A stretch of DNA of 64,000 nucleotides from Gliomastix tumulicola (taxonomy: Eukaryota > Ascomycota > Sordariomycetes > Hypocreales > Bionectriaceae): the NCBI GenBank assembly GCA_001599755.1, contig BCHX01000004.1, positions 2,046,001 through 2,110,000 on the forward strand, in the 5' to 3' direction. The notes below the pieces were generated by a model. The model saw only the letters and a list, made by a program, of their open reading frames with translations, was not told where the DNA came from and searched no databases. Both the position numbers and the translations under genes were made by a program. Of this stretch, positions 54,154 through 64,000 are shown one piece after another (positions within the stretch are counted from its first letter, which is position 1; each line of letters opens with the position of its first letter).

Positions 54154-55326
54154 TTATCCCAACCAACGGTCGATCTGGCAGTCCAGGGAGTACTCGATGA
54201 AATGTTTACCGATAGCCTCCGTGGGAAGATATTCGAACCAGTCGCCTAGAGGGCCTCGATGACTAACTGTATTGAGAGCGTTCACGAACTCCCAGTGCTC
54301 TGGGTACCATCCCGCATATTCCCAATCCAATATCGACGAAACCTGGATAGCCCGCTCGCCACCCTTGTCCCCTTCCAAAACGACCATGATGTTCCGAGGC
54401 TGTAGGTCACCGTGCGTCATCACGATCTGATGGTCATCTCTCAAGGAAGACCGGAGCATGGACACCCACGGTGTATGAGTCCTGCCCTCCTTTCTGCACA
54501 AGAAATCATTAAAGGCTAGTTCGCCATAGAGAGCATCCGATGACACGCGCACCGATCTTCTCACGTCCTTGCAGAGGCCCGACTTGAAGCCGCCAAGCCT
54601 GAAGCCGTCGCTGGGAAGAAGCTGGGCACGAAGGGCGTGGAACAAGGTCGTGAGCTGTTTCTGGACCGACAGCTTCTGCGTCTTTGACAGGTCCTGCCAC
54701 ACGCTCTCCAAGCTCACCCCCGGGGCACGCGACAAGAAGACATAGCTTCGCTGATCGCAGCGCAGCGCGCCATGAAATCGGGGGGTAGGGATGCCAGGGA
54801 CGTTGTCGTTGATGTACTGCAGGTTGTCGATGTGGTCCGGGTCGATGCCTGGGCCGATCTTGACCACCTTGTCGTTTCCAAGACCGACAACCCAGTTTGA
54901 ATGGAGTTCGTGCAGCAAGTCGCCCTGGCGGAGAAGATGATTGAGCACGTCTACAGAAGCTGGCGAGAGGTGGCAAGGTGACGACAAGTGTTGATCAGGA
55001 GCTGCCTCTTCCCCTAGAAGCAGTGCTCTCACGTCATTGCTCAGGGTATGTGTGATTTCAAATGCGCCATCGGTCAGGACATAAGGTAGTTCGCTGGGAG
55101 GCACAGACCGCGCAGGAGAAGGCGGATCAGGCTTCGACTTGGCCAATGCCAGGTTCTCGACGAGCTGAGGATATGATGCGGCCTGTTGCTTTAGGATGTC
55201 GGCGAAATCGGCGGAGGGATCTGTCTCCAGCTTGGTCTTCAACTGTGTGACCACCAATCTGTTGTTGAACCGCCTGGCTTTGATGGTTCCTTCCTCTGTA
55301 GGATGGGCTTTCGTAATGGTGGTCAT
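54154..55326 (-). CDS. APH-fold phosphotransferase-like protein (aminoglycoside/choline kinase superfamily)
   Basis: A single exon of 390 residues. The kinase-like fold is shown by NDKVVKIGPGID (ATP-site lysine), the catalytic loop MTHGDLQPRNIMV (Asp307, Asn312) and the metal-binding SILDWEYAGWYPEHWE (Asp334). These are the signatures of APH-domain proteins, a large expanded family in filamentous fungi with unknown small-molecule substrates. The first 110 residues are less conserved. ATG 55326 follows a short leader and gives the whole domain. It is divergent from SRP19 across 406 bp, which probably serves as the promoter of both. No evidence of resistance function. Confidence 0.9.
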   Translation of the reverse strand: MTTITKAHPTEEGTIKARRFNNRLVVTQLKTKLETDPSADFADILKQQAASYPQLVENLALAKSKPDPPSPARSVPPSELPYVLTDGAFEITHTLSNDVRALLLGEEAAPDQHLSSPCHLSPASVDVLNHLLRQGDLLHELHSNWVVGLGNDKVVKIGPGIDPDHIDNLQYINDNVPGIPTPRFHGALRCDQRSYVFLSRAPGVSLESVWQDLSKTQKLSVQKQLTTLFHALRAQLLPSDGFRLGGFKSGLCKDVRRSVRVSSDALYGELAFNDFLCRKEGRTHTPWVSMLRSSLRDDHQIVMTHGDLQPRNIMVVLEGDKGGERAIQVSSILDWEYAGWYPEHWEFVNALNTVSHRGPLGDWFEYLPTEAIGKHFIEYSLDCQIDRWLG

Positions 55327-55732
55327 GGTGGAGATTTAAATAATAGGAGGGCGTGGATATTAAAACGAGCTGGATTAATGTCGAGCATCGGGTAATAAGG
55401 GAGCGGTAGCTATCGAAACGAAGGTTTGGTGGTGAGTAAAAGAAGTTGGCTGGGAGAAGGGGCGTTGTGGAAGAAATAGAGTCGTGTAGACAAGTTATAG
55501 GGTAGCCATGAGGTCGACGAACTTCCCCCCACAGCTTGTGAGCTGCCCCGCCACAGCCCACCAAGCAAAAGCCCCACCAAATTCAATTCGGTCTTGAATT
55601 CAATTTCAACGTCCAACTCGCAACGTCCGACATCCTTTCCCTTGAGGCAGCTCAAACAGAACGCGCCCGTCCGATTGCCCTAGGAGGAACACAGACAAAC
55701 AAGCCACTCGGGAGGAAGACACATCCGCAGCC
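55327..55732. other. Compact divergent promoter, APH-fold gene and SRP19
   Basis: The 406 bp between the two start codons must hold the promoters and leaders of both genes. No clear TATA box. Confidence 0.6.
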
Positions 55733-56632
55733 ATGTCGCACCCCCGCATCGAAGAGGTGTCCGACAGCGACCAGGCCTCCGACCCCGATGAGGTCGACAT
55801 CGACGACTTTGACGACGCAGACATCATGCGCCGCCGCGAACCCGCCGCCGCCCCCGAGCCCACCCCCTCGCAGGTAGCAGCAGCCGCAAGAGCAGCGGCA
55901 GCAGCAGCAGGAGGCGGCCCCCAGGTGCCGCTCCCCAACCACGCCCAGACGCTCCCCGCCTCGGCCGACAGGGCCCAGTACGCGTCGTTCCAATGCCTGT
56001 ACCCGGTGTACTTTGACGCCTCGCGCTCGCGCGCCCAGGGCCGGCGCGTCCCCTCCAGCCTCGCCGTCAAGAACCCGCTCGCGCGCGAGATCGCCAACGC
56101 CTGCTCGCGGCTCGTCCTCCCCACGCTCCTCGAGCCCGACAAGATCCACCCCAAGGACTGGGCGAACCCGGGCCGCGTCAAAGTCGGCCTGAAGAAGGTC
56201 GGCCTCGGCAAGGACCGCGCGGGCGCGGGCAGCGTGGGCGGCGGCCCGCCCATCGCCAACAAGCACCACCTGTACATCCTCGTCGCGCAGCACCTGCGGC
56301 AGAACCCGACCGACGACGACAGCATCGGCCTGCGCGTCCGCATGGGCGGCAAACTCGAGCCTGAGCAGGGCAAGCCGTACCCGCGGCCGTCCGTGCCCCG
56401 CGGCTGGAAGATGGGCGAGCTGCTGCCGTACACGAGCGCGGCCATGACGGGCGGCGGCGTGTCGGAGAACCTGTTCAAGGATATGATGAAGGAGATGCAG
56501 AGCGGCGGCGATCCCATGTCCGCGCTCATGGGCGGAATGGGCGGCAACGCCGGTGGGGAGGAGTCCGGGAGTGGGAGTGGTGCTGGCGGCGGCGGGAAGA
56601 AGAAGAAGGACAAGAAGAAGGGCAAGGCTTGA
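55733..56632 (+). CDS. sec65: Signal recognition particle subunit SRP19 (Sec65)
   Basis: Binds SRP RNA helices and promotes SRP54 loading for co-translational targeting to the ER. A single exon of 299 residues, larger than human SRP19 (144) but normal for fungi. After an acidic N-terminus (residues 9-35) and an Ala-rich stretch, the SRP19 domain runs from about 80 to 205: ASFQCLYPVYFDASRSRAQGRRVP, SLAVKNPLAREIANACSRL and IHPKDWANPGRVKVGL. The sequence after this is Gly/Met-rich and the C-terminus is a Lys-rich tail, as in other fungal Sec65 proteins. ATG 55733 starts the acidic segment. Confidence 0.94.
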   Translation: MSHPRIEEVSDSDQASDPDEVDIDDFDDADIMRRREPAAAPEPTPSQVAAAARAAAAAAGGGPQVPLPNHAQTLPASADRAQYASFQCLYPVYFDASRSRAQGRRVPSSLAVKNPLAREIANACSRLVLPTLLEPDKIHPKDWANPGRVKVGLKKVGLGKDRAGAGSVGGGPPIANKHHLYILVAQHLRQNPTDDDSIGLRVRMGGKLEPEQGKPYPRPSVPRGWKMGELLPYTSAAMTGGGVSENLFKDMMKEMQSGGDPMSALMGGMGGNAGGEESGSGSGAGGGGKKKKDKKKGKA

Positions 56633-57090
56633 GGCGGTTTTGTGTGTTGGAGACGCTGCCCAAGATTTACTGTGTTCTTTTCCAAGAGACATTCTCGAGC
56701 CTTTTTCGTCATTCATATAAGCTCCCCCCACTTCATTTGAGAGAGCAGGAATAGACGTTGGCGACGTCTGGATGAGGAAGCACCGGAGGAATGTAGCCCA
56801 TAGGGCAGCCATGGGCATACGACTCTGTCGACACACTGTCAGACTAGACTCAGAGTGCCGTTCATAGAGCGCACAAGAGGAATGACTTGTCACCTTCCAT
56901 CATTCAATAGAAACCAAAAGACACACCGAAGTTAACTGGAATTGTTTCAATAATAATGTTCGCGCTTCATTATGCTTACAACGAAGGGGGTATAAGCCAT
57001 GAGCCAGCTATATGCACTGTTCCTCGAGAATGGACAAAAAGGAAAAGGAGAACTATATACATCTCACCAACGGAGAGTTTCTATAGGTGC
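56633..57090. other. Convergent 3' spacer, SRP19 and dynactin p150
   Basis: The 458 bp are 3' flank of both genes. Nothing else seen. Confidence 0.6.
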
Positions 57091-60000
57091 TCATATCGCG
57101 TTTCTGCCCTGTAGGGCCTCCCACTCTCGAGATCCCACGATCTGCACTCTGCCGTGAGACCCGGTGACCATCTTGCCACTTTCGTCCGGCAGGCGGATCT
57201 GCAACCTCGCAGCCGGGTTCCCTCGCCGCCCGGTGCTGTGGCTGGTCTTGCCGCCCTCGCTCGTGGCGGGCACCGTGAGAAGCTGTGACTTCTTGAGGAC
57301 CGAGTCCTGCCAGCTCTTCCAGGCTTCGTAGTCCTCCACCTGCTTCGCCGCGTGGTACTGCGGCGTCGTCTTGGCGGGCTTCCATGCCAGCTTGTCGCGG
57401 GGCAAGGACTTGAAGTCGAACACACTGGCGGACGTCGTCATCTTGACCAGCTCCCCAAGGACATCTTTGCCCTCGGAGACGACGAAGGCCTTGCGCTGCT
57501 GGGGAATGCTAGGCGTCTTCTTGAGGGGCTCGGAGAGCCAGTCAAGCTTGGGCTGCTCAGTCATGCGTGCGCGGCGATTGTCCTCACGAAGGTACCTGAC
57601 AGCTGACTGCAAGCTCTCGATGTTCTTCTTGAGTGTGTCAACCTCCTGAGCATTAGCGTGAGCACGTTCTTGTCCGGCCTTCGCGCCCGCGGCACCAGCT
57701 CCGTCGGCAAAGGCCTGGCTGTCGCTGGCAATCTTCTTCCACTTGTCTCGCTCAGCCTCGAGAGCCTTGAGCTCCCGGTCTTGTTTCTCCATGTCTTCCT
57801 TGAGGCTGGCGACCTGCTCGCCCGACGCCTCGAGCTCGGTGCGAAGGCTGCTGATGCGGTCAATATTGGCCTGCGCATCCTGCATCCTGGACTCGAGAGT
57901 CTCAATCTTGAGCATGGCCGTGCTGTACTGCTCGTCGCGCTGGGCAATGGTACGACGGGCCTCGGAGTGCTCGTCCTTGAGTTTCCGCAGCTCCTCCTCG
58001 GCATCGACAGGAATCGTGACAAGGGCCTTGAGCTCTGCAGAGCGCATCCGCCAGGGCGCAGGGCCCACGTCAAACTCGTGCGTCTGGTCCAGATCGGTGG
58101 CCAGATTAGCGAGGTCGGCAATCTGCCCAGTTGCAATGCTCATCTTGTTCAGGTATTCGGAAAACGTGTCAGACTCGTTGGCGTTGATGGATTCCAGAAC
58201 AGTCCTCTGGATAGCTGACTGGACCTCAATGTAGGTAAACGGCTCAGTTCGCCCCTCGTCCTTGGTGAATAGCTTGTGCACACCAAGACCGATGCTGCGA
58301 GAGAGGTCGGCGAGCTGCTGTGTGATGAGCTCGCACTGCTCAAATACATCCCGCGTCTCTGGTAGGAGTGAGAGCGAACGGGTCTTGAGATCCTCTAGAG
58401 CCCGAACCGTCTTGCCCGCAATGACCTTGGTACTCCTGGTCTGCGTGATTGCCATTTCGATCCTCTTAGCGAAGTGCTGAGCGAGTTCGTCTTGGTCGCT
58501 TTCCGACGGGACAAGTCTCTGCACCATGTCCCGAACTGTGGTGAAGATCGTCGTCGACGAGTCGAGGTGGCTCTGGATGACGAGCGAGCTCGTATGCAGC
58601 TCATCGGCAAAGCTCTGCAGACTGTCTGAGATATGAACCTCGGCTAGATGCGTCATGAGGGCTATTGTCCTCTGGAGCTCATCAGCGCACTTCTGTTCCT
58701 TCAGGTCATCCCGGCGCATGCCGTCTATCCAGGAGTTGAGAGCGCGCTCGACAGGCTCTAGTTCATGGAGAGCATTCTGGTACCGGGAGAACTGCTCGAT
58801 CGAGCAGTGGCTGATGTTGTTGACAAATCGGTCGCAAGTTGATGACACCCACACAAGCTTGTCGATAGCATCGCATCCGGCGACGATGTCATCCTCGTGA
58901 CCAGGATGAGGCTGTCCATTGACTCGTTCCTTGATGAAGCCATTGAGCAAGTTGGCCTTGAACGACAGTCGGCGGAAGCGAAGTAGTGCCAAAACAGAGT
59001 CTTGGTCGTCCTTGTACGTGTCAGGAAGGAACAGTCTGACAATCTCGAGATGCTGCTCTGCTTCTTGAGCCTCCAGTCGGCGCAGTTCCAGGTCGATCGT
59101 CTTGGCTTGCGCCTTGGCGGCTGAGATCTGGAGCTTCATGTTGAGATCCAGCATGGCTCGAGACCTATCATTGAGCTTCTCGGATTCGCCCTCGGTAACG
59201 GCCTGTGAAGCGCGCATGTCTTCGAGATCGCTTCGCAGGTCCGTAACAAGCTCGCGGAATCGCGACAGCGTGTATTCCAGGTCGTCCACGGTCTGATCCT
59301 GATCAGCTGCCCGTCTCGCCTGCTCAGCGATGATTCCATCTCTGAAGTCCATCTCGTCTTGCAACTCTTTTTCGTTTTGAACATGGTTAGCTTCGAGCTC
59401 ATCGCTAATCTCCTTAAGACTCTCGAGATCGTCGATGACGGCCTGAAGCTCCTTGACCTGTTCAGACAGGCTCATGTTGCGGTCGCTGAGATCCTCAATG
59501 ATATCCTCTGCTCCAAGAGCATTGTTAAGCTGCTCTCGAAGGTCTTCGATCACTGACTCCGAGTGCACTAGTTTCTCCTGCGTTGCGCTGTACTTTTCTT
59601 TGACGGCGCCAAAATCCTTGACCTCCTCCTCGAGCCCGGAAATCTGATCTTTGAGCTGCTCTTCAGCCTCCTGCGTGAGGTCTCGTAGTCTTAACAAAGC
59701 TTCGCGTAACCTTTCGTTTGTTCGCTCCATCTGAACCCAGCCAGTGCTCGCGCGCTCCTCTGGGGTCATGCCATTGCTGTATTCAGCGTTTTCTTCTCGG
59801 AGAATTTCTAATTCGAGTTCGAGCTCCTCAGTCTTCTCCTTCAGCGCTTCGACTTCAACTTTCAGGACCTCAGCGATCTCCTCCGCCATTTCTCTGTCCA
59901 AGGTTGCAAGCTCAAGGAGCGAATCATGCTCCGCCTGGAGGCTTTCCACAGACTCGAACTTGGACTCAGCCTCCTTGACTACTTTGCGCAGCTCATTGTT

Positions 60001-61172
60001 CTCCTGCTGTAGGGGCTGGTATTTTTGCTGCAGCTTTTGAACCACGCTCTCGTACTTGTCACGTTCTCCTTGCACCTTTTCGAGCTGCTTCAGCTTATCA
60101 CGATCCTCCAGCCGTTTTCGCTCTAGAACCCTGAGCTTCGCTTTCAGGTCTTCGATTTCTCGATTCGCGGCTGCCACGCTTGCAGGAGGTCGAGACGTCG
60201 AGGTCGGCGTGCTAGTCTTCTTTGTTGCCGCGCTCCCTGCAGATGGGGTATCGGCGGATGCCGCAGTGAGCCTCTCCACAGTGTTGGATCTAGCAATAGC
60301 AGGGCTCTTCGGCTGAGGAGAGAGAATCTCCGCTGGAGAGCTGCTCTCGGCCTCGTCCTCCTTCCCACTGTCCCGACCGGTTCCCGAATCTGCTGATGGG
60401 CGTCTTGCCAAGCCACCACTGACAGCACGCGAGCCAGCGAGAGAGGCGCGAGTACTAGCCGTCCTAGTTAGGCCGGCCCCAGGCGGTTTGGCGGAGGCCG
60501 AGGAGATGGATGGTTGTCGCGTGTTGCGAGATGCTGGCGCTGCGGGCGGCCCCATTGAGGTTCTTGCGCCTCCTCCCAACGATGGGCGAACTTTGGATCC
60601 GGCTGAAGGGGCGCGGGCGTTCGAGGGCGTGCCGGTACGGGACGTCGCAGTGCTCGAAGGGCCGCTCATGAGCTGTTTCGTGGGAGACTTTGTAGGGGAC
60701 TATGAGGCGGTCTTGTTAGAATGATACTGTACGGCTTGCCCACACTGACAGCAGCTCTCCAACTCACCCGGACAATGCTCGACGGCCGTGACGGCTTAGG
60801 TACGGGGCTCGGGCTCGGGGCATTCAGACTCCTCCTCTTAGTTAGGGACGCATCCCCCGCTGCTGACATTCTCCCCGCGGCAGGGTTGAAGCTGCTTGGT
60901 CTCGTTGGCTTGCGTGTCGCGGCTGGTCTCGCAGCGGGCTGCTGTGCCGGGGGGAGAATCGTGGCCATCATGGGCTTGACGAACATGCCGTAGCCGGCGG
61001 GACAGTCGAAGTATCGCTCGCCCTGAACACTGCCATCATTCTTGCCGGTCTTCTCGTCGAGCTCGACGCCGACCCATTCGCCGACCTGGAAACTGGTCTG
61101 GCCAGCAAACCGAACGGTGCCCTTGCGTCCATCCTGGAGCTGAACCTTCTGCCCAGGCTTGAAATCCGGCAT
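57091..61172 (-). CDS. ro-3: Dynactin subunit p150Glued (RO-3 / NIP100)
   Basis: The large dynactin subunit that binds microtubules and dynein intermediate chain, needed for nuclear movement in hyphae. Two exons, 61172-60768 and 60699-57091, give 1337 residues. The CAP-Gly domain (about residues 4-72) has GRKGTVRFAGQTSFQVGEWVGVEL and the signature GKNDG. A Ser/Pro/Thr/Arg-rich basic region (about 75-300) follows, likely the second microtubule-binding part. Coiled coil 1 spans about 305-680 (ENNELRKVVKEAESKFESVESLQ). The dynactin domain follows with LFLPDTYKDDQDSVLALLRFRRLSFKANLL. Coiled coil 2 spans about 1020-1200 (LKEDMEKQDRELKALEAERDKWKK). The length matches family members. The intron falls in the low-complexity region. 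Confidence 0.96.
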
Positions 61173-62209
61173 TATGAGTCGTAGACAAATAGGCTGTGCA
61201 TGGTTGCGCTGTCGGTGTGAGACAAGTTCGAGGGCGCCTCTATCCGGCCTGTTAATCGGGCGTAGCGAGCAGTCGGTGGTTTGTGTCGGACCTCCAGTCA
61301 GAAGGGAAGATGGTCGAGAACGGAATTATTGAGGTCAGGGTTGTTGTCTGCCAACGCGTTCTGACAGGGGGCCAGATTGGGATAAACGCGGTTGGTCAGT
61401 CATGTTCTGGCAATGTATTGCTCCACTTAGGCTGTGGGTGTGACCCCCAGGTTTCACCCCTTTCGGCTCCCTTTTTCCAACAAAGGAGAGACAACCGGCT
61501 TTTTTTTGGGATTGACATCACGATACTTCAATGTTTGATCCATCCAGGGCTATTTTCTGGTCATTGCACAAGATATGCTATTTTAGAAGATGCCGTAGTA
61601 GGTGATACCGTGATTGCATGCCCTGAACAAGAAAGGAAGGTACGATTAAGCTCTTGCCATGGTAGCCTGGAGCCCAAAATCCACTTGCAGAGGCAAGAAC
61701 CTCCCTCCCTCCTTCTCATGTTGACCTCACCTGCTTTGCTTCCCTCTCCTCGCCCGCCGGGCTTTCCTTCAGAGTCACCATCACTACTCGCAGCATCGCC
61801 GCCATTTCTACAGTGACCAGGGTTATGCATATATCGTGATCATTATCCGACTACCTACTCTGACCCCAAGCTTGGTACAACAGAACTGAATTGCAGCCTC
61901 CTCGGCCGACCCATGGGCATGAATAGCCAAGCCACTTCGTCAATCATACTGGCAGCTTCGTCCTGACATATTACACTTCCAACCAGCGTTCCCCGTCCTC
62001 CAAGGCTCAACTACCTCAGAGCGCGCATACTCGAAGTTATTTCCTTTTCAACATGACTCGCCTAACAATGATGCATACGGATTTATCCACGACCTTGGAT
62101 GCATGGAAAAGACAACCTTAGCAACTCCCTGACTGGCCGCGTCTCTCGTGTCATCGGACTTAAATATGAGCGTCTCCATCCCGTCATAGGCGGTCGACAA
62201 ACAAGATAT
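61173..62209. other. Intergenic region, ro-3 promoter
   Basis: About 1 kb between the ro-3 start and the 3' end of the HMG-box gene. An open frame on the plus strand here starts without an ATG and has no domain. No gene supported. Confidence 0.6.
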
Positions 62210-63991
62210 TCAGCTGCTTCGTGGTCTGCCATCCCGAATCCATCCGGATCTCATCCACTCAATCACTTCGAACGATAGCCTGCGCTCGGTGGCTTCGTCG
62301 AGGCCTCGGTTCGGAGCCAGACGCACAGTGATGGCATTCTGCTTCTCAGACACTTCGACGTTCTTGCTCTTGCTCATCTCCTCCTCTGTTGATGGCTTCA
62401 CATACACAACGAGGTCGGTGCCAATGATCCCACGCCATAGAGTTGCCATCCACTGCCAATGGTCAACAGGGGCGTAATTACTAACGGAATAGCTGGTGGA
62501 GTAGGCGAATTTGTCGGAGACACTGAGACTGAAGCCACCTTGAATAAGGGCCACAGGCAGTGACAGTTTACCACTGTCATCATCGCTCCCGCCCCCGCCC
62601 GTCAGTTTGGGAAGCATAGGATTGGCCGATCCCGTCGCAAAGTTATCCTCGCCACCTTGTACGTGACGGATCATCTTCCTTGACTTTTCGTGCCATTCCA
62701 CAATACACCGAAAGATAGAGGGAATGACGTCCCGGAGCTCTACAGTCGGGGAGTCTCGACCGCTCCCGATCTCGTCCGGAGCGGGGATATCGGGTGGAAA
62801 GTCGTTGTGCCAGACTTCAAGAGCGATATGAGCAATGTCCTTCGGTGCCACAAGCAGAGCCTTCTCCACCGATCGGCCTACTTCTCGCACCAGGCTGTCA
62901 TTGGGGCCCTCGACGGCGATAATCGGTCCTCGGCCTTGGGGGAGAGCACCTGTGCCATGTACGGAACGAGGCAGAGGCGGGCAAATCTTACTCAAGACTC
63001 CAAGCTTCTTCGAGAGCTGAATTGACATGATCTGCTCCTGCGGTGGTAGATCTTTGATGTTGGGTGGAATCGCCGAGGTGATCGGTGTGTAGCCATATCT
63101 GGCCTCTGCTTCTCTCGCAGGCGATGGTGGAGGTATGGCGGTCTGAAGTGGAGGTAGGCGGAGAGATTCCTCTGCTATTCCTGACCGTCCTGACTGCGAA
63201 TATCTTGGGGTAGGCCACGCAGCTGCATGATCCGGTCGCGGTGGAGGAGGCATGGCACCTCCCTGTGGCCGTGTCATGCTACCAAGTTGTGGCAAAGGGC
63301 TATCGAAACCGCGAGTCGCACTGTAAGGCGCCGATGTTGGAGTCGGTGTTCGGACCGACTGCCCTGGCTTTATCCGATTGTACGGGTTGACTCGAATGGG
63401 GGCAATGGATCGAGACTCGACCGCTTCTGCCAAACGTCGTCTCTTGCCATCGGGCGAGCTAACATCCGGATTCATAGGCGGACCAGGAGCCCTCATCCCA
63501 CTTGCGGCCGGCTCAAACCTGGCCCGATAGGCCTCGTCTGATACAGAACTCGCCGAGGTCGGCGTGAGATAGACCTGCTGTTCCATCCCCGGTTGGGTCG
63601 TTGGCGGCGGTAGTGAAGGCGTTTGCTGACCCTTGTAGTATCGACCGTTGCACTTGCCGCATTTCCCCGCCTCCTCGTCTGGCTGCTGGGAAGTGGACGC
63701 TTTGCTTCCTTTGCGGCGTGGTTGATACTTGTATCCTGGATACCGCTGGATGTGGCGCTTCGACTCTTCAACTGCCAACGTCTTCCACTGAGCCTTGACG
63801 TCGGGAGGCTCCTTGGCCCATCGTTCTCCTAGGACTCGAGATATTTGAGGATTAGACAGGCCAGGGTTCTCATGTGCGACTTGAGAATGCATTCGTGATC
63901 GGTACAGGATGAAGGCTTCCACGTTGATGGTCAGCGTTGTTACAAAGTCCTCGAGTATGCAAACCACAAAGCGAACAAGGTTGGCAGCCAT
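62210..63991 (-). CDS. HMG-box protein (MATA_HMG type), possibly 5' incomplete
   Basis: One open frame of 593 residues from ATG 63991, nine bases from the window edge, so an upstream exon cannot be excluded. The HMG box (about residues 23-95) has VEAFILYRSRMHSQVAHENPGLSNPQISRVLGERW and ends at YPGYKYQPRRKG, the form seen in fungal mating-type-like HMG factors. The first 22 residues (CILEDFVTTLTI) replace the usual basic PRPxNAFI start. A CGKC pair lies at about 113. The middle (about 120-310) is Pro/Ser-rich with a PDGKRRR segment near residue 185, a likely nuclear signal. The C-terminal 250 residues contain conserved-looking blocks (KLGVLSKICPPLP, GGFSLSVSDKFAYSTSYSVSNYAPVDHWQWMATLWRG). Such proteins regulate sexual development in several fungi; the exact orthologue is not clear. 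Confidence 0.85.
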   Translation of the reverse strand: MAANLVRFVVCILEDFVTTLTINVEAFILYRSRMHSQVAHENPGLSNPQISRVLGERWAKEPPDVKAQWKTLAVEESKRHIQRYPGYKYQPRRKGSKASTSQQPDEEAGKCGKCNGRYYKGQQTPSLPPPTTQPGMEQQVYLTPTSASSVSDEAYRARFEPAASGMRAPGPPMNPDVSSPDGKRRRLAEAVESRSIAPIRVNPYNRIKPGQSVRTPTPTSAPYSATRGFDSPLPQLGSMTRPQGGAMPPPPRPDHAAAWPTPRYSQSGRSGIAEESLRLPPLQTAIPPPSPAREAEARYGYTPITSAIPPNIKDLPPQEQIMSIQLSKKLGVLSKICPPLPRSVHGTGALPQGRGPIIAVEGPNDSLVREVGRSVEKALLVAPKDIAHIALEVWHNDFPPDIPAPDEIGSGRDSPTVELRDVIPSIFRCIVEWHEKSRKMIRHVQGGEDNFATGSANPMLPKLTGGGGSDDDSGKLSLPVALIQGGFSLSVSDKFAYSTSYSVSNYAPVDHWQWMATLWRGIIGTDLVVYVKPSTEEEMSKSKNVEVSEKQNAITVRLAPNRGLDEATERRLSFEVIEWMRSGWIRDGRPRSS

Positions 63992-64000
63992 GGTGTGCCC

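Noticed and set aside
54154..55326. Aminoglycoside resistance gene reading of the APH-fold protein
   Set aside because: The fold is shared by many fungal proteins of unknown substrate; nothing here points to antibiotic resistance or horizontal transfer.
55652..56893. 413-codon and 368-codon minus-strand frames opposite SRP19
   Set aside because: Both are shadows; the plus-strand frame encodes a clear SRP19.
61283..61816. 177-codon plus-strand frame upstream of ro-3
   Set aside because: It starts at GTG rather than ATG and shows no conserved features; lies in the ro-3 promoter.

Overview
The window is about 64 kb of nuclear DNA from a filamentous ascomycete, most likely a Sordariomycete. The evidence is compact gene spacing, GC-rich exons broken by short (about 50-100 bp) GT..AG introns, pyrimidine-rich leaders, and a gene set with clear filamentous-fungal orthologues: a CYS-3/MetR bZIP, HET-C, a pyr-4-type OMP decarboxylase with the long filamentous-fungal insertion, RO-3 dynactin p150, and a MATA_HMG-type HMG box protein. 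The genus cannot be fixed from the sequence. Three N bases in one intron show that this is a draft assembly. I found no transposon, rRNA, CRISPR array, telomeric repeat or secondary-metabolite cluster, and no tRNA that I would defend.

Twenty-two protein genes are supported, and 14 have introns that I resolved to the base. The exon sums and phases close to an open frame in every case. Left part (1-16.4 kb): a gene-free 2.3 kb, then rnr1 (ribonucleotide reductase large subunit, minus), a TatD nuclease (plus), the kinetochore protein CHL4/CENP-N (minus), the sulfur regulator cys-3 (plus), a small mitochondrial-type conserved protein (minus) and an eight-exon PLP aminotransferase (minus). Middle (18.9-40.1 kb): a VWA-domain protein (plus), a conserved fungal protein of unknown function (minus), an RBM39-like splicing factor (minus), fatty acid 2-hydroxylase (minus), het-C (plus), a Ptc6-like PP2C (minus), a BTB-like protein (plus) and phosphatidylinositol synthase (minus). 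Right part (43.7-64 kb): pyr-4 (plus), a Zn2Cys6 transcription factor (plus), a CCCH zinc-finger protein with an apparent NYN-type domain (plus), a serine-hydrolase thioesterase (plus), an APH-fold kinase-like protein (minus), SRP19/Sec65 (plus), dynactin p150 (minus) and an HMG-box protein that reaches the right edge (minus).

These genes do not form one pathway. The window reads as ordinary housekeeping and regulatory chromosome. The most interesting signals are gene-internal: an apparent NYN-nuclease/CCCH combination resembling animal Regnase architecture; a 585-nt cys-3 intron whose acceptor overlaps a well-placed internal ATG, with a CYS-3 consensus site upstream; a TatD gene with two ATGs suited to dual mitochondrial/cytosolic targeting; an rnr1 final intron that separates the C-terminal redox cysteines from the catalytic body; and two introns with a poly-C run close behind a weak donor. 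I did not find a convincing undescribed multi-gene system.
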